In this document: one piece after another, positions 12,201 through 24,415 of the stretch
Numbering within the stretch: the stretch's first letter is position 1
Layout of the letters: every line of letters begins with the position of its first letter
From: Fragilariopsis cylindrus CCMP1102
Taxonomy: Eukaryota; Bacillariophyta; Bacillariophyceae; Bacillariales; Bacillariaceae
Direction: 5' to 3'
NCBI GenBank assembly: GCA_900095095.1
Contig: FMBT01000337.1
Span: forward strand, 186,001-250,000
Length of the DNA: 64,000 nucleotides
Made by a program: the position numbers and the translations under genes
The notes under the pieces: model-generated
What the model saw: only the letters and a program-made list of their open reading frames with translations
What the model was told of the DNA's origin: nothing
Database searches by the model: none

Positions 12201-13306
12201 TGTCGTCTAGTAAGTCGCTATAGATTCAGTTTTTATTTTGTGATACAATGGGAAATTGTAAAAAAATGGTAACTTTTAGTTTTGACTTTTTGGATTCGAA
12301 CGCAAACAGCTTGAGGAGTACGACAGATGTTTGTGTAATGTGTGGGTAATAAACAAACGATGAATAATGAGAAATATGTACTGGCAAACATCCTGTGACG
12401 TACGCGTGGTGCGCACAATCGCTCACATTACCTTGTTTTCTAAATCTTTCTTTAGAGCTAAGTTAGTACTACAAAACTACTGTACAAACTGCTTCTTACT
12501 TACTTTAAAATAGGACTTCAGTGCTAATGTTCCTAGTTTTCTCTAGCCTTGATCAGAGTAACACATGAAGTTTTACCTCAAATACCGAAGATCCTTCTGA
12601 TGCTATTCATATATATAATGTCAATCATTAGCTCTTTTGGAATCATCAGAAACATCCTAGATTTATAAAATATGTGGAATTAATATAGAAAAATCATTCA
12701 GTTCCTCAGGGAAAAATGAAGGAAAATGTAGTCAGCAGACTACAATAAAACACCCCATTTAAATCACTAGTGTGTTAGTATCTATGCTCTGATGATGTGG
12801 TATATTTGTTTATTAACAAAATGCCGCCAAGAATTCAAGAAAGTATCTATAGTAATATACTAGGAACTTATGGAGGATTGTAATGTTTTTCTTCTTCTTC
12901 ATTCCACCTAGTACATGAACAATATGATGCCATATAATCAGTTACTCTAATTATGACTACATTGCTGTGTTTTAAATAGGAAACTTAATTAAGTAGATAC
13001 TCCTTTTCATGTTGCTAAAAGACTTCCTATTGATAGAACCAGAAGCGGCGGATTGGATTGCAAGAACTCTAACTAGTTGTTTGTGAGGAAACTTAAGTTT
13101 AAAAATATTACTATTTGAATATGATGTAGATTAATAATTTAGCTAGTTGTACACGTTTTTAATATTATTTACCTAGTTTCTATTGTTACATTTCTCCAAG
13201 ATGTATTTATTCACAGTACATCTCTTGAGGTATCTTTATTTATAGAGATTTCTCCATGATACTGGTATTTATTTATAGAGATTTCTCCATGATACTGGTA
13301 TCTTTT
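12201..13306. other. Intergenic region
   Basis: No gene supported. A perfect tandem duplication lies just after the LRR stop codon (13235-13300). Confidence 0.6.
13235..13300. repeat. Perfect 33-base tandem duplication
   Basis: Two identical copies (13235-13267 and 13268-13300) starting tttatttatagagatttctc. It lies in the likely 3' UTR of the LRR gene. Confidence 0.95.
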
Positions 13307-16300
13307 TTAAGAATAAAGGATGTGTTCTTCTGGTAGACACACAGTACAACAGTCACCAACATCCTTGCACATTTCACAGTTAGCATAGATCTGAATATTA
13401 TTCCCACATATCTCGAATGGTATTCCCACAGACTTGTTAAAGCCATTGCCAAAAATGGAGAAATATTGGAGTTCTGGGATATTAGCAATCTCTGTTGGAA
13501 TTGTTCCTATTAGTTGATTAAAATCTGCTTGGAAAAATATAAGTTGACTCATTGTTCCAATTTTGGATGATATTGTACCCGATATGATATTCCGATCAAT
13601 ATCTATATACTGTAGTGAAGTAGATTCATATAGATCTTCAGGTATCGGTCCGGATAGGATATTTCGATCAAGGTCAAGCTTTTCCAAATACATCATATTT
13701 CCTACCCAGCTCGGAAAGTGACCTATCAGACTATTGCGATCAAAGTCCAACTCCTCCAGATATTTTAAATGTCTCAATTCTTTTGGTATTGTTCCTCTCA
13801 TATTGTTTTCATCTGAAACACGAGAAAGAAAGAATGATTGTTGTTAGCAAACGATCCAAAGCACGATAGACGAAATACGCAAAAAATGGATAGCAAATTA
13901 TTGATTAACGACCTACCAAGGTTGAGTTTTGTAACACGGTTGAAAGAATCGCATGTTACACCTCCCCAAGTACATTCGTGCCCAGAACTCAAAAATCTCT
14001 CATCCTGACACGGAGTTGTCCCATCTCTTGTGCATGTCAACCAATCGTCGCCAGAGGTGTAGAAATAAAGAAGTACCAACGTATATCTTTGAGCAAGGTT
14101 TACATCATCAGGGCATACTTCAAATAGATCTTCATCCGTCATCCAAGAGTTTGCTATGGAAACAGGGTGCTGAGAATCATCAAATGATTCTATTCCAGAC
14201 AGAACGGTAAGTTGTTGAAAAATGTCTACCTTACGTTGATACGAAGAGATGTTGCACGGCAAAGTGGAGATATTGATGAGAAGGCTGAGTCTTTATATGT
14301 TGGAGACGTTGATGGGAAAGCTGTATCTTTGAATGTTCGTATGCTCGATGGCGACAACGTTTTCGACACTTGTACGGGACTTGCTGGTGGAGGTGTTCGT
14401 CTGATAAATATACCCGGGGGTAGTCGCTGAGAAAAAGTCGAGTCCTCAGGCTGAGATGGAGCTATTGATGGACTTGTAGAAGTAATACCCAAACTGTCAG
14501 ATGGTGGAGATGATACTTGACTACTGGTAGGTCTCGATGAAGGATTAGAACTTGCCCGTAGTGATGGCTTATCCGATGGTGACAATGACGGATCAACGGA
14601 AGGGCTTGTTGTAGGTTGTTGTGTCGGATTTGCACTTGGGGAAGCGATGGCACGGCACTTCCAGTGGGAGCATAAGTTGGTGAAGAACTTGGATAATAAC
14701 TACCCGATGGCTCATCTGATGGAGATGCACTAGAACTAGAGCTAGGAGATCCACTGGGTGAGCTACTCGACTCTATACTCGGACCATCCGATGGAGACAA
14801 ACTTGGCCCGTCAGATAGAATGTATGACGGAGATGTGCTCGGACTAGAGCTAGGAGATCCACTGGGTGAGCTACTCGACTCTATGCTCGGACCATCCGAT
14901 GGAGAAAACTTGGCCGTCAGATAGAATGTATGACGGAGATGCGCTCGGACTAGAGCTAGGAGATCCACTGGGTGAGCTACTCGACTCTATACTCGGACCA
15001 TCCGATGGAGAAAAACTTGGACCGTCAGATAGAATATATGACGGAGATGCGCTCGGACTAGAGCTAGGAGATCCACTGGGTGAGCTACTCGACTCTATAC
15101 TCGGACCATCCGATGGAGACAAGCTTGAACCGTCAGATGGAGCATATGACGGAGATGCTATAGGACTAGAGCTAGGAGATCTAGTAGGTGACCCAGTTGA
15201 CAAGCTTGGTCCGTCACTAGGGACAAAACTAGGACCATCTGTTGGAACACTTGGCTCTGTACTCGGACCATCTGATGGAACCAAGCTTGGCCCATCAGAT
15301 GGTATATATGACGGAGATGCACTAGGGCTAAGGCTAGGAGATCTAGTTGGTGATCCAGTTGACAAGCTTGGTTCATCACTAGAGACAATACTAGGACCAT
15401 CTGTCGGGGTAAAACTCGATGCAACACTAGGTTTTAAAGACGGATAATTCAATGGTGCTGCTGACGGAGATACACTAGGGCTAAGACTAGGAGATCCAGT
15501 AGGTGATCCAGTTGACAAGCTTGGTTCATCACTAGAGACAATACTAGGACCATCTGTCGGGGTAAAGCTCGATGCAACAATAGGTTTTGAGCTTGGTGAT
15601 GCTGTAGGAGAAAAAGAAGGATCATCTGATGATGCCGCCGACGCGGAAGCACTGGGGCTGCCGGCCGGGTTTCTTGAAGGAGCTTCACTAGTAGGACTTA
15701 CGCTAGAACTTGACGTTGGTCTTCCAGTAGGTTCTTCAGAAGTATTGACAGACGGAGAGACGCTTGGGCTACTGCTAGGGGCATCACTTGAGCTTTCAGT
15801 TGGTGAGGCACTTGGTCTCGCAGATGGAGCTGGACTCTTTGTTGGGGTATTACTTGGAGCAGATGAGGGGAAGTAACTTCCAGATGGTGATTCTGATGAA
15901 CCAAAACTGGGACTACTAGTAGGCGTTGCGGTTGGCGTTGCGGTAGGCGATGCGGTAGTCGATGCGGTAGGCGATGTGGTAGGCGATGTGGTAGGCGTTG
16001 CAGTAGGCGTTGCAGTAGGCGTTGCAGTAGGCGTTGCAGTAGGCGTTGCAGTAGGCGTTGCAGTAGGCGATGCAGTAGGCGATGCAGTAGTCGTTGCAGT
16101 AGGCGATGCAGTAGGCGGTAAAGATGGAGAGCCTGTAGGGGGTGCTACGGTGGGAGACCCAGCAGGCGTAGACGATGGAGATAAAATTGAGAATTCAGTA
16201 TCCTCGAACGGAACAGGTGTGACTTCGGCACACCTCCAAAACAGATCAGTCAGCGCACATGCGCAATTTTGCGACTCTGTCGTCGTTTCTTCATTTGCAG

Positions 16301-16754
16301 TTAGAAATCTGGAATATGTACATTGACCCCATGAGGTGCTATCTGGTAGGATAGAGTCACACGAATTTCCATCTGTAGGAAAGAAACTGGGGCACCAAAA
16401 TCGTCTCACGTCCTCGATACGCCCATTTACTACCAGTGAAGGTCCAGACAATTCAGAAACTAACTCGAAGGAAGGAATTTTTGATGATTGTGGATTACTG
16501 ACTGATGTGTTCCCAGTGGGTGTAGTTGTTTGTACTTGTTGATCATCTATTCGTGTACCGATTTGAATTTCAAAGTCCACCGGAGGAAGATTTGGTGGAG
16601 AAGTGGGTCCTGGTATTGGGATATCGACTACAAATCGATGCTTCAATATTTGATGCGTCGATGTTTCTTCATCATCTTGTTGAAAGTCGTTCGCTTCAAT
16701 CCCTTTCGGCAAGAGGGAGATTATTATTGCACAGTATTTCAAGATAAGATTCAT
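13307..16754 (-). CDS. Secreted mucin-like LRR surface protein
   Basis: Exons 13917..16754 and 13307..13812, with gtaggt donor and tttcag acceptor. Order: signal peptide (MNLILKYCAIIISLLPKGIEA), a Cys-containing domain at about residues 110-190 (RRFWCPSFFPTDGNSCDS, CTYSRF, CACALTDLFWRC), a very long Ser/Thr/Pro stalk of PTATPTATP and PSDGPS repeats, then the LRR module typical of diatoms: CPDDVNLAQRYTLVLLYF, W..C and ECTWGGVTCD caps, and LRRs such as LEKLDLDRNILSGPIPEDL. The C terminus is Cys-rich (CEMCKDVGDCCTVC). No membrane anchor is seen, so it is probably secreted to the cell wall; the stalk is a likely O-glycosylation target. The frame breaks where one copy of the 108-base repeat is two bases short (14904-14914). 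A second shift occurs about 14640. Confidence 0.85.
14736..15201. repeat. 108-base coding minisatellite
   Basis: The block ctagagctaggagat recurs at 14736, 14844, 14950, 15058 and 15166, giving periods of 108, 106, 108 and 108. Each full unit codes 36 residues of the PSDGPS stalk. The 106-base copy is short by one base in each of two homopolymers. Confidence 0.9.
15919..16115. repeat. 12-base coding minisatellite
   Basis: About 16 units of ggcgttgcagta and variants, encoding the PTA/TPTA run of the LRR stalk. Confidence 0.92.
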
Positions 16755-17712
16755 TCTGTTGTACTCCCTATGTGCTGCATGAACGTAAAATACTCGTTCC
16801 TTTCAAATTGTTGGATGATTCGCAACCTTGTACCGTATATACAACTGTACAATTGTAGGTGCTGGAATTGTGCGGTGATTTGTAATGCGGGTGACAATAA
16901 CACAAGTAAAAAGTCAGTATTTTTTTAAGTTTTTAACTTTTGAAGTGTGAAGGTCGGCGAGCGTTCACAATGAAATAACGACTAATTATCACTTAACGGC
17001 GGTTGTAATCGCAAACCATCATTACCTCTACGTATAACGACTACGGTATTTACACCCGCGCGGGACTCGATGCTCTTGCTCACGAACAAGAGGATAAACT
17101 TAAGAATCTTCTTTTTTTGTTTTGGAAAGCAAAGCTCACTTCAAGTTATTTACTATACACATTTATAGGATTTTGTTGTGAATTGAAAGCTTTAAATCTC
17201 CTACACCACAGGTAACACCGCACCAGCATATACAATAAAAGGATTGCACTTTGCCTACTCTTCTGTTCCATCTAATGAAGTGTAATAGTAGTAGAAGGTA
17301 CATAAATATTTTAGGTAGGTAGGTGTTAATGATTGGTGCCATTGAACAGTTGCATGATGTGAATTTTCATGTAAAATAGATATCAATCCTACATGTTGAT
17401 AATGTGATCCCTTTCAATATAATAATACTAGAGGTAAATAATACAAAATAACTCTCAAAATCTTAAACTCAAGAAAAATCATACTTGATTCCACGTGGAA
17501 GGCCAAAAATCGCACGTACATAAGGTGCGACGCGACGACTAACGTTACTTTTATTTTACTAGTGTGTATCGTAATGAATTTTCATGACCTAAATCATTTA
17601 TTTCCTCTTTTCGCATCCACCCTCTTTGTCACAGACGACTACAATACAATTGCACAAAACTACAACCAATAAAGAAAATTTATAGCCGAAAAAAAAAGAA
17701 GGAAAAGAAAAT
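16755..17712. other. Divergent intergenic region between LRR and OLA1 genes
   Basis: No gene, repeat or RNA recognised; it must hold the promoters of both genes. Confidence 0.6.
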
Positions 17713-19777
17713 ATGCCTCCTAAAGCAAAGAAGACTGCAGAAGATGAAGATCTTGGTTTGATGAAGGCCGCTCGTTTCGGTCGTGTCAAGAATACTGTAA
17801 GTTCGAATGATGACTTATCGTTTTAATAGTATCCTCAAAGCACGCACTGGTGACATGGAATCAAATCAAATCATCCTCAACCTCGACTTCATATCTTTAA
17901 ATGCTTTTGTTTCCTCTTTCAGTTAACGATGGGCTTTGTAGGATTACCCAATGTTGGAAAGTCTACCCTCACAAATCTTTTAAGTGGAGCAAATCATGCT
18001 GAGGCGGCAAATTACCCGTTCTGTACAATTGGTACGTATATATTTTAATATATAATACAGCACTAATTTCTTGTCGTACACGTATGACATAATATCGTAA
18101 TCGCTTTATGTACGCATAATCGTCAAACTATATCACAAACACTAACAAATCGACCTGTTGGTGGTAACTTCTTCCATTCATGACAATAATAACAACAACA
18201 AAACAAAACAAAAAAATTGTAGATCCGAATGTTGTTCAATGTGTTGTTCCGTCGAAAGACTTCAAATACCTAGCGGACTGCTACAAACCATCAAGTATTG
18301 TACCTGCAGTATTAAAAGTTACGGATATTGCTGGTTTGATTAAGGGAGCTAGTGAGGGTGCTGGTCTTGGTAATGCATTCTTATCTCATATTGCGGCAGT
18401 TGATGGAATTTATCACTTAGTTCGAGCCTTCGATAGTGATGAGGTTATCCATGTCGATGATAGCGTAAATCCGATCCGTGACTTGGAAACGATTCAGGGT
18501 GAACTTTGTCTGAAAGATAAAGCTACGTTGGAAGCTGTCTTTATCCGTGAAAAAGATCGAGTTCGCAAAGAAAAGGGTTTGTCCAAACAGACAACAGATA
18601 TTCCTCTTGGTGAAACCTTTCTAATGGCGCATGAAAAGGTAGGTTGGTGCCCTTGGTACTGCTGTACGACGATAAGGAAGAAGTTAAAAAGAAAGATAAG
18701 ATTTATCACAAAAAGAAATTATTTATGGTGTCTAACTGATGTTCTGCGTTGTATCATTTATTTTATTCTTTACAGGCAACGAAATTGGTTGGATCAAATA
18801 CTCCTATTCAAACAGGTGAATTCAAAGATTCTGAAGTAGATATCATTCGTGATTGGGGTTGTATCACAACTAAACCACAGATCTACATCGTCAATCTGTC
18901 ACAGAAGAGTTTTCTTCATAAGGGAAACAAATGGCTTCCTAAGATTATGGAATGGGTGAAGACTCATGGTGGTGGTCAAATATTGCCAGTCTCATGTGAA
19001 TTCGAACAGGCTTTAACTGATTTGAAGGATGATCCAGATGGTCAAAAAGGTAAGTTGAGTGGTCACACCAACAGCAGGATCAGCAAAAGCAAGATTGTAT
19101 ATCAATGTTGATATTCTGCCTTCTTGAGCAAGATTTTAAAGTATGGAAATCTCATAGATTGATTATGTCTTGTACTTATGTTTAATTTTGTTTTTGTGTA
19201 CACAAATACATACATATATTGCCTACCGTGTTAGCTTTTCTTGAGCAATGCAAGGAAGAAGCTGCGAAAGCTGGACTTAAAGGTGAGATACGGTCGATGG
19301 TTCCTCGTTTGATCCGTGCTGGTCGTCAGGCTCTATGCTTGCAAAGTTTCTTTACGGCTGGACCGAAGGAAGTTCGATCTTGGACAATCATGCAAGGGGC
19401 TAAAGCACCTCAAGCTGCCGGTACGATCCACACAGACTTTGAACGAGGTTTCATCAAGGCTGAGGTATGCGCGTTTGCTGATTTCAAAGCTCTTCACAAC
19501 GGAAAAGCTAGTATGGCGGAAGTCAAGGATGCTGGAAAATATCGACAGGAAGGAAAGCAATACACTATGCAAGATGGTGACATTGTTGGTACGTACAATA
19601 CTAAAATAAATCTGAGAAAAATGTTGTAACAGCGAATCTTACGATGAGTGATTAATCTCCTTCGCCACTCAATTACTTACCTGGTGCTTCTATCTCTTTC
19701 TTTATCCTTCTTTCTACATATATCTCCCAACATATAAAGTATTCATGCACAATACAACAACTGCAAAGAAAAAATAA
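17713..19777 (+). CDS. OLA1: Obg-like ATPase 1 (YchF family)
   Basis: Six exons: 17713..17796, 17923..18031, 18223..18638, 18776..19049, 19235..19588 and 19740..19777, all with GT-AG borders and consistent phase. The protein starts [19 protein letters not shown] and shows the P-loop GLPNVGKST, the G3 region [20 protein letters not shown], the VNLSQKSF segment in the place of the relaxed G4 (NLSEK in animals), and a C-terminal TGS domain ([29 protein letters not shown]). The last small exon gives the expected end, [20 protein letters not shown]1 hydrolyses ATP rather than GTP and binds ribosomes and eIF2. The coding sequence has no frameshift. Confidence 0.96.
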
Positions 19778-19866
19778 ACTTGAATTCGCATGATATATTA
19801 TATTATTATGTTCTGCCTTTTATGCTAGTATATCTAAATAAATATAGAATCCTATTTTTGAATGAA

Positions 19867-20606
19867 TCACTGTTGTCCTGTTACGCCTCTCCATATTCTT
19901 TTGTACCAAACGTTTTTAGCCTTGCGTTCTTTACGTCTCCGTTCAAGAACTTCATCGGGTCTTTCTATTCTCTTCGTATTATCAAAGTCTTCTTTCATAA
20001 TATGATTTAATTTGTCCATCATTTCATCGTGTTCCTTATCCATCACTGCTTGACGATCCGATCTAATGGTTCGTTCCACGACGCGAAAGCAAGGTAAACA
20101 AAGAAAAAGAAATCAATAAATAATTATCATGAGTGTGATGTGCGATGAATAGCATATACTATTATTTCGAGATCCGAACGGAAAATCAATCATATAATAT
20201 ACAGAATCAAAGAATAAGCAATCGTAGGAAGCATTGGTTTATTGTTAAATATCCATCGTTTTGTACTAACTTGTACAATGCATAGAGCGTCGGAATATAC
20301 GTACTTAGAAATTCTACCTTGAAATGCATCTCGTTCTTTATTCTTGCCCTCAATACCACTCGATACTACCCATACTCCTAAACCACAAAATAAAAACATA
20401 GGCACTCCCGCTTTTAATACATGCATACTTCCATCTTCTTTATCGCCCTTTCCGCCGCTGCTTGTTGAAAGCTGGCGTCGTCGTCGACATATACTTACTT
20501 GTTGATCAATAATCTTCGTCCCTCTACTACAACTACTACTAGAAAACAAAAATGGATGAAAACCACGAATGATACGACGATTTATTGCACTATGGATCTG
20601 AATCAT
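19867..20606 (-). CDS. COX16-like mitochondrial inner membrane protein
   Basis: Exons 20305..20606 and 19867..20062, joined in phase (ISK to SDRQAVMDKEH). The N terminus is basic and serine-rich (NRRIIRGF, SICRRRRQLSTSS), as in a mitochondrial presequence. One membrane segment follows: GVPMFLFCGLGVWVVSSGI. The rest is a charged helix ending with DFDNTKRIERPDEVLERR. The order GxP-transmembrane-charged helix-RP motif resembles COX16, a cytochrome oxidase assembly factor, but the match is judged by pattern only. The start is uncertain (an upstream ATG at 20723 is in frame). It converges on OLA1, with 89 bases between the stop codons. Confidence 0.55.
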
Positions 20607-21301
20607 TGCTTTGAATGCTATTTTAACTTCCACAAAAATGTTTGTTTTGTTTGTTACTTTGTCTAGATTAAATGTCAACAAGTATATCGCGTTTTGCTCA
20701 GTAAAAAAAGTGGAGATGATCATCGCTCGTCGTCATCGTCGTCATCATTCCCATCATTAAAAAAAAATCACAACATAACCACTTCCTTTTTGTGTTTCTG
20801 TCACGTTAAGCCTGAGTTAGCTCCTCGTTGACATGCATATAAATTTTATGAAAAATCGAAAAATCGCATCCCCCATTTTAAATTCGTTTTACAGGCGACA
20901 CTAGACTATTGTAGCAGGACTCATGTTCTAGCTTAGCAAATGTAGCTAGACTAGCTACACATGCTGTATATAATAGCAAGACGAAGAAGGAAAAAAAGTG
21001 GGTCAAATTTTGCCGATGTAATTTTTATATTCAATATGTTAATTCATACTCGAATATAACATTGTTTTTCTAGATTGAATGAGCTACATTACTACATCCT
21101 ACTTGTAAAAAGAATGCTATAAGTATAAGTCATTTCTGTCTAATAAAGGAATTCCGTTACTCTTTTCCTTATATGAACTGGTTATTATTTATACATTTGT
21201 ATTTGCAACCAACAACGTCAACAGAGTATGTATATGTATATGTATATTTGTACTATTATGAATGTTCAATATGTACAGTGTATTAGAAGGTTTGTTGCAA
21301 T
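20607..21301. other. Intergenic region
   Basis: Nothing recognised apart from a short tatgta repeat near 21225-21245. Confidence 0.55.
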
Positions 21302-22315
21302 ATTACCATCCTTTTCTAGGTGGTAATGATATGCCATTATGCGTAACTTCAAACGGATCATCTTAAATAATGTATTCAAAATTCGTTGTAATGGGTACTT
21401 ATTATTGTTGTTTGTGGATACTTCTGTATTGTCGACGACGGCACCGACGACTGTGGATTTGATTACACCTTTTAATTGTCTTGTTGGTATATCAACATGG
21501 TCCTTAATGAGTTGAGTTAATTTTGGTTTCAATATTGTAGTTACTTTTGATGGTCCACAGGGGAATGATTCAACTTTCATTCCATTTCCTGCATATAATT
21601 GTACAGATGGTAATGCAGATATACCTAATACCGATTTAACAAAATCTTTATTCCGTTTTGAATGTGGTAATTCAGCCCATATAATTGGTAATAATAATTC
21701 ATTGTTCTTGTTGTTGTTCGACGTAGTAGTAGAAATTTTTTTGCTAGTAGAAATGTATTACACCACCAAGTCCTCGTGCCAATGCTTGAAATTTGGGTGC
21801 CAACGCCTTACATGTTTTACACCATGGTGCAAATACTTTAAGAACAATCAATTTGTCAGCGTTATTTTCAGAAGGGTTCTATATTCGACTTCATTCGTAA
21901 TTTGATAAAGTCCATTTTTTCCGAGTTTTGGAAGCTGTTGTTGGTGTTGGTGTTGTCGTGTTTGTTGTTGCCCACCGGCATTGTTGAGCGCATTGATGCG
22001 ATTGCGAGCTGTGTTGAAGTGACGAAAACGACGACGGCAGAGCTACCGGTGATGACGACGAAGACGCCGATCGTTGTAGCTTCGCTGTTGGTAAGGACGA
22101 AGTAGAAAAGGATTCTACCAAGATTACGCATCATTGAAAAACAAAAATCCTCCCATTAATGGCAATGACAACATCATTATGATAGTTTGTGCTAGGCCAT
22201 CGTCAAAATGATTACTATTGTTATGTGAACGATCTATTTCGTTCAGTGATTCCAATTTTTTTCTTCGTGAGCCTGTTGTATTTACTTCATACTTGTTCGA
22301 ATTCTTCTTACTCAA
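21302..22315 (-). CDS. Thioredoxin-like protein with WCKTCK active site
   Basis: The readable core is DKLIVLKVFAPWCKTCKALA followed by PKFQALARGLGG, a thioredoxin beta-alpha unit with the redox pair in WCKTC instead of WCGPC. Downstream come IIWAELPHSKRN, SVLGISALPSVQLYAG (with the cis-Pro of the fold) and FPCGPSKVTTILKPKLTQLI. Ahead of the domain lies a hydrophobic stretch (TIIMMLSLPLMGGFLFF), which suggests a membrane-tethered or signal-bearing protein. The best C-terminal reading ends PFEVTHNGISLPPRKGW at 21302, which needs one added base near 21363. At least three other frame breaks are needed between 21700 and 22130, so the N terminus and any intron there are unclear. A membrane-anchored plastid or secretory thioredoxin is the favoured guess. 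Confidence 0.7.
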
Positions 22316-23049
22316 TGATCAGCCCAACAATTACATCATGATAAAAGAAATTCCAAAAGTTGAAAGTTGAAGTCGACAACAGAACCAAGAAACAGCATGC
22401 ATTTGGAGCAGACTTTTCGCCCCCTCGATGGGGAAAAGAGAATGAAGAATTACGAAAATGGTGAAAAAGGCATAAGCGATGCTGAAGGGCCTATCTTTTG
22501 GACGTTTCAGTCACGGAAACATCACATCAATGTATTAATTTTATTTCAACTGGAACATGGCTGAGTCGAGTGAGTCGAATGGTTCGACTCATGAGTTTCA
22601 AGTTGAATGGTTCGACTCACATGAGTTGAAAAATCATTGGTACTAGTATAGCCCCAATATTTAGACTGATTTGAAACGTGTCATTGAAGCTGGTGCTGCT
22701 GACGACACCATCAGCTTGGTGTTCACACACAGAAATTCGAAAATCTTGTACTAGTACTTCTGAATTGTTCTGTGATGGTGAGTGTAAATGGCATGTTCAA
22801 TATAGCAAATACGAGAGGTACTTGTTTTTGATTGTTGAATGGTTGTCAAACAACGTTGTTCTAGTTTTACGGTTCAGGATACGAGATTTCGAATGATAGA
22901 CGTAATAAACCCGGAAAGTGTAGTGTACGGATAGTTTAGTGCAGACATAGACACAGGATCGACCTTCAAATAATATTATTACTATCATTATTAGTAGTAG
23001 TAGTAGTAGTAGCAGTATCATATTATTATTAGTGTATAACTATAATAAG
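22316..23049. other. Divergent intergenic region with imperfect repeats
   Basis: Two imperfect copies of a gaatggttcgactca block (22576-22640) form a mixed direct and inverted repeat (gagtcgaa/ttcgactc). No gene is supported. An agt/tag run precedes the start codon at 23050. Confidence 0.55.
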
Positions 23050-24297
23050 ATGAGGTTTCTTCTATTGAATAGTCATGTTCGACGCTCTGCTGTCGCTGCC
23101 AGTAGAGCCGCTACCGCTACCACCGGCGGCAACCATGCAGCATCAAATGCAGACACCAATAATATTACTAGGGCGACGACGACGAAGAAGTCGATGCTTT
23201 CGAAACCGAAAGCGACGTCAACAACGATGATGACGTCAATAGTTTCAAATAATAATAATAATAAGAAGAAGAAGAAGGATACCATCAGGTCATGGGGTCA
23301 ACAATGTTCTCCAAATTGTGGTTGTGTACTACGATTTGAAACCACAATAATCGATGACAACAACAAAAATGAGCAACGGATCATTGACTGTAGATACATT
23401 GCCAAGTCGGTAGTTACTACTACTACTACTACTGCAGTCGACATCAATAATGACAAACAACAGCAACATCAGCAACTGGTGCCTGTTTTTACCAACACAC
23501 GGAAACAACGACCGATGTTACAAGAATGTAAGTGTCAATCACTCCATAAATTAGCTCAACAGGTAACATCATTTTTAGTTAATAAAAAAATGAATGATAT
23601 AAGATCAATGAATGATTCATTTACATCATCAACACGATCAACTGTTGCATTTCGACATTCTGTATTAGTTGAAAACAACTTATCACAAATGATATACATT
23701 GTTTTGATATTGTTGAAGAAGCATATAATGGTATGATGAATCAAAAAATACCAACCAAACGTCGATATAATCATAATGACAATTTTCATAATGTATTAAC
23801 AGCTAAATATTACAACAACAACAACGACGACCACTTGTGGAAAATAAATATGTAGAAGAAGATCATCATCATTATCACACCATCATCGTCATTACATGAA
23901 TAAGCAACAGCAACATCAACATCATTATAGCCGACGACAAAGTGCAACAAAGGGAGGTTTCAGCAACAGCCAGCAACAGTAACAAAATAGGTACAAGTAG
24001 CAGCAGTAGTAGTATGATCGGTGCTGATAATAATCATACATCAATATCTACACCAAAAGACACATTATCTACTCGGTTACGTATCTTTGATATTAAAGCA
24101 GAAAATAATTGTTCCTGGTGGGTTGATAATCATGATTATTATGCTGAGCAGCAGGAAGGATATCATTATTCTTATTACAACCAACGAGAACATGATAACA
24201 ACAACGATATCATCACTACCAGACAGAAAAAACAGTTTAATGATTGGGTTTCTATGTCGATGAATTATATCAAATTCAAGATGCTGCTTCTGCTTGA
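23050..24297 (+). CDS. Unrecognised protein with CSPNCGC and CKC motifs
   Basis: The start MRFLLLNSHVRRSAVAASRA is basic and serine/alanine-rich, as in a mitochondrial presequence. The conserved-looking core is RSWGQQCSPNCGCVLRFE, then RIIDCRYIAKSVVTT, PMLQECKCQSLHKLAQQV and NDIHCFDIVEEAYN. CxxxCxC plus CxC could bind metal, but I know no family with this layout. The second half is rich in Gln, Asn, Ser and His, and ends with a conserved-looking DWGFYVDELYQIQDAASA if one G is added to the run at 24246-24248. Other frame breaks lie near 23690, 23830 and 23900. The 3' end converges on the hydrolase gene. Confidence 0.55.
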
Positions 24298-24415
24298 TTT
24301 ATTAATTATATATGGATTCGATGGTAATACATATGATTGTAATTAATTTTTGGTTAGGAAAAATGTAACTTTATAATCTACCTTGTACTTGTATTCAATC
24401 ATAGGTACTATCGTT

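Noticed and set aside
12280-12320. ggattcgaac, resembling a tRNA T arm
   Set aside because: No pairing acceptor or anticodon stem around it.
15976-16326. Val/Gly repeat frame on the plus strand (VGVAVGVAVG)
   Set aside because: Shadow of the 12-base minisatellite that codes the LRR protein stalk on the other strand.
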